Assembly (NCBI GenBank): GCA_039881145.1
Contig: JAYKKI010000066.1
Location: forward strand, 12,975,501-13,039,500
DNA length: 64,000 bases
From: Druceiella hillmani
Taxonomy: Eukaryota; Arthropoda; Insecta; Lepidoptera; Hepialidae
Direction: 5' to 3'
Below the pieces are notes generated by a model. The model was not told the origin of the DNA. It saw only the letters and a program-made list of their open reading frames with translations, and made no database searches. How positions within the stretch are numbered: the first letter of the stretch is position 1; each line of letters begins with the position of its first letter. Positions 61,654 through 64,000 of the stretch are shown here, piece by piece. The position numbers and the translations under genes are program-made.

Positions 61654-64000
61654 TGAAGTAAATAAACAGACAATTGTAATAGAATGAAATAAAAAATCGA
61701 ATGTTACAATTATCAGTAACATATAGTAATTTTTACCAATATGATTTGTAGATAACTGCATGTGTTTGTATTTCGTTTTGAAATTAAATTTTTGATAAAA
61801 TAAATTTTTACTACGATAAATAATTTTTTTTACATTTACAATTCATTATTATTTATGCTTTGCTATGATAGTAACTAAAATTATATTTTGTAAAGACTTC
61901 CTTTAGAAACATTTGTTTTTTTATGAAAATGAGGAAAATTTTTTCCGTGTTTTCATACTATTTTATACTTATTACTACATAAATATGGTATAAATACTTC
62001 AACCATTTCTAACTAAACTTCTTCTCTGATTTGAAAAAAATTGCATTATAATAAAATCAATACTTTACAATATCATATCATATAATAATTATCAATACTT
62101 ACATAAAGGCATATTACGTCTAAGTGTCCATTCTTGCTTGGAGGGTTGGCAACACGAAAACAAAAATATAAACAAAAACTTTAATCTTACATAGCCTTAG
62201 AATAGCTTAAACTTTTTGTACTTAAAATAAAAAGATAGCAATATTTTCATTGTGTATTTTATTATAAATTATTCCCCAGCAAAAATCGCAATGTGTATAG
62301 ATGATTACAACTGAAATAAGCAGACAATTACAATGTAACAGATAATATACTTTCATTCATGCAAATTTCTCTGAAGAAAATTGCAGAACAATTTGAAAGT
62401 TTGGAGCCATCACTTTGTTGAATAACTTGTATGATGTATTATTTGCAATAAAAGTGATGTCTAACTTTCAAAGTAAATGTATTTAACAATAAATAACCAC
62501 TAGAGTTAATTGAGATTGCATTTTAATTCACAGCTTTATTAAATTGTAGCTTGTATTTTTATTATCCCACCTGGAACTCTCAAACTGTTGCCATATCCAT
62601 TATTTTAAAACTTATACAAACATATCATCCTCAACCTCTGCTCATGCAGATTGCAATTTATAAAATTTTCAGAAAAGACAAAATTTTGCTAAAGATGAAA
62701 TTTTTCTATTAAAGCAAATTATGTAATAAGGAAGTCACATTGACTTATTATACATGCTCTCATTTCTCTCGAGATAAATATAATTTATTTTGCTACTACT
62801 TATATTTTTGTGCTGGTACGTTTTTAGTTTTGTGTACCTCAAAAAAAAAACAATTCTCATAACTTTACTGTAACTATGTTTCTATATTCCGTATTTAAAT
62901 TTAACTTAAAATCAAATATCATACATAAAGTTTGAAAAAAAATTATTGAAATTATAAACAGTCTGTAAATTTTTTTTATATTCATATCATAATAATATAA
63001 GAACCGTGTAATAAACAAAGCTTACTCATTAGTAATTGTAATTAAATGTCTAAACATGAACGATATTATCTTTACAAAATGTTTCTGGCAGAATCTCTTA
63101 CCAATGTCATGATCTCCTACTGCCAAAACTAAGAGACAAGTTTAATATAATTTTATATATATAATCTACAAATAAATTATTTTAAAAATTATTGAAAATG
63201 AAATGTGGAAAAAGAGATATAAAAATTAAATAGTTCAATATTGCATTTTTGGTTATATCTCTTTAAATATCACCAATATGTAATACCAACTTATAACTTA
63301 CATATGTAACCAATAGGTAATCACAATTTATAACTTAGATATGTAACCAATAGGTAATCACAACTTATAACTTGGATATGTAACTAATAGGTAATCACAA
63401 CTTATAACTTAGATATGTAACCAATAGGTAATCAAAACTTATAACATATAAATATGAAATTATTGTTGGTTTTATTACAGGGATAAAATAAATAAATTAT
63501 AGATACCTATTATGAAAGGAACACAAATCATAAGCCATCAAAGAAAACGTCAAAATACATGTTGTAGCAATAGGTTTGTCTACATAATATATTTCCTATT
63601 CACAAAATGTTTTACTTATCTTTGTAGTAAATATGTGAGTTCAGTTATTAGAAAAAAATATTTGTATTACAACAAAATTTAATATAGAGTGACACGAAAT
63701 AAATGAAATATTTCAAAACAGTAAATCAAAGAATCTCATCAATTGTTGTGAAAGTGTAACTTATTTACTAGAATGCAGGCTTGCTAATTGAACAACTACA
63801 ATAATATATGTAATAATGAGGTTGAAAAAAATAGGCAGCAATGGTATTCGTAGGTCGAAGAGCTGACACACTGAGAAAGTTCCGCCATTGCTCTGATGTA
63901 CAATCTCTTCAAGTTTTGCCAATTCATTATCAATTGATGGACCTTAAACGATAGGAATTAAACCAGTAAATAATTTGCATTCATAATAAAGATATATTCA
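61569..64000. repeat. Tandem duplication unit 2 (continues past the window)
   Basis: 2,432 bp of the second unit are visible, equivalent to 58091-60522. Whether it ends in another telomere-type tract, and whether more units follow, cannot be seen. Confidence 0.95.
63761..63942 (-). pseudogene. Orphan gustatory receptor last exon, second copy
   Basis: Sequence copy of 60283-60464 in the second tandem unit, also open. Upstream exons, if any, would lie beyond the window, so unlike the first copy it cannot be ruled a fragment from this sequence alone. Confidence 0.8.

Noticed and set aside
58091..64000. CRISPR-like or satellite array
   Set aside because: Only two long units are visible and they contain gene and transposon fragments; short repeats inside are ordinary minisatellites and the setting is eukaryotic.

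Overview
The window is nuclear DNA from an insect outside the flies: very AT-rich, intron-containing, and crowded with decayed transposons. The organism call rests on insect gustatory receptor (GR) genes with spliced exons, a divergent antennal-type ionotropic receptor (IR) relic, and a (TAACC)12 tract, which is the arthropod telomere repeat TTAGG that Diptera have lost. I cannot name the species.

Receptors. An IR-family pseudogene lies at 790-2539 (+). The rest is a broken-up GR array: a relic of a first exon at 8745-9056 (+); a four-exon pseudogene at 14965-22440 (+) with a 61-bp deletion and a lost splice donor; a nearly intact four-exon gene at 29734-31258 (+) with one +1 frameshift; a four-exon gene at 45357-48761 (-), open throughout but without a recognisable ATG; and two orphan last exons at 60283-60464 and 63761-63942 (-). 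All complete members share intron phases 0, 0, 1 and a C-terminal TY-(hydrophobic)-Q motif, so they descend from one ancestor by tandem and inverted duplication. A 3-4 kb downstream flank was copied with them (blocks A 4740-8700 +, B 22259-26050 +, C 51340-52080 +, E 42840-45553 -, D 57520-61300 -) and holds an unidentified, partly frame-conserved coding-like stretch.

Mobile DNA. Three independent piggyBac remnants (9282-9476 +, 10561-12560 -, 38368-39990 -), two Helitron remnants carrying different halves of the protein (27750-29090 -, 35540-36995 -), a Ty3/gypsy-type LTR element (18133-21871) that is itself interrupted by an internally deleted mariner (19583-20494), a second Tc1/mariner-type relic (about 41040-41460), a foldback MITE (26961-27176), and a TTAA-bounded short repeat at four loci. 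The gypsy-plus-mariner nest sits inside intron 3 of the GR pseudogene.

Right end. A 3,478-bp segment (58091-61568) is repeated in tandem and almost identically from 61569 to the window edge. The telomere-type tract lies exactly at the junction, where the first copy has only a single TTAACC. This is the most unusual structure in the window.

Long stretches between these features (about 2.5-3.7, 9.5-10.5, 12.6-14.9, 31.3-34.6, 48.8-51.3 and 53.0-55.8 kb) show no gene that I can support.
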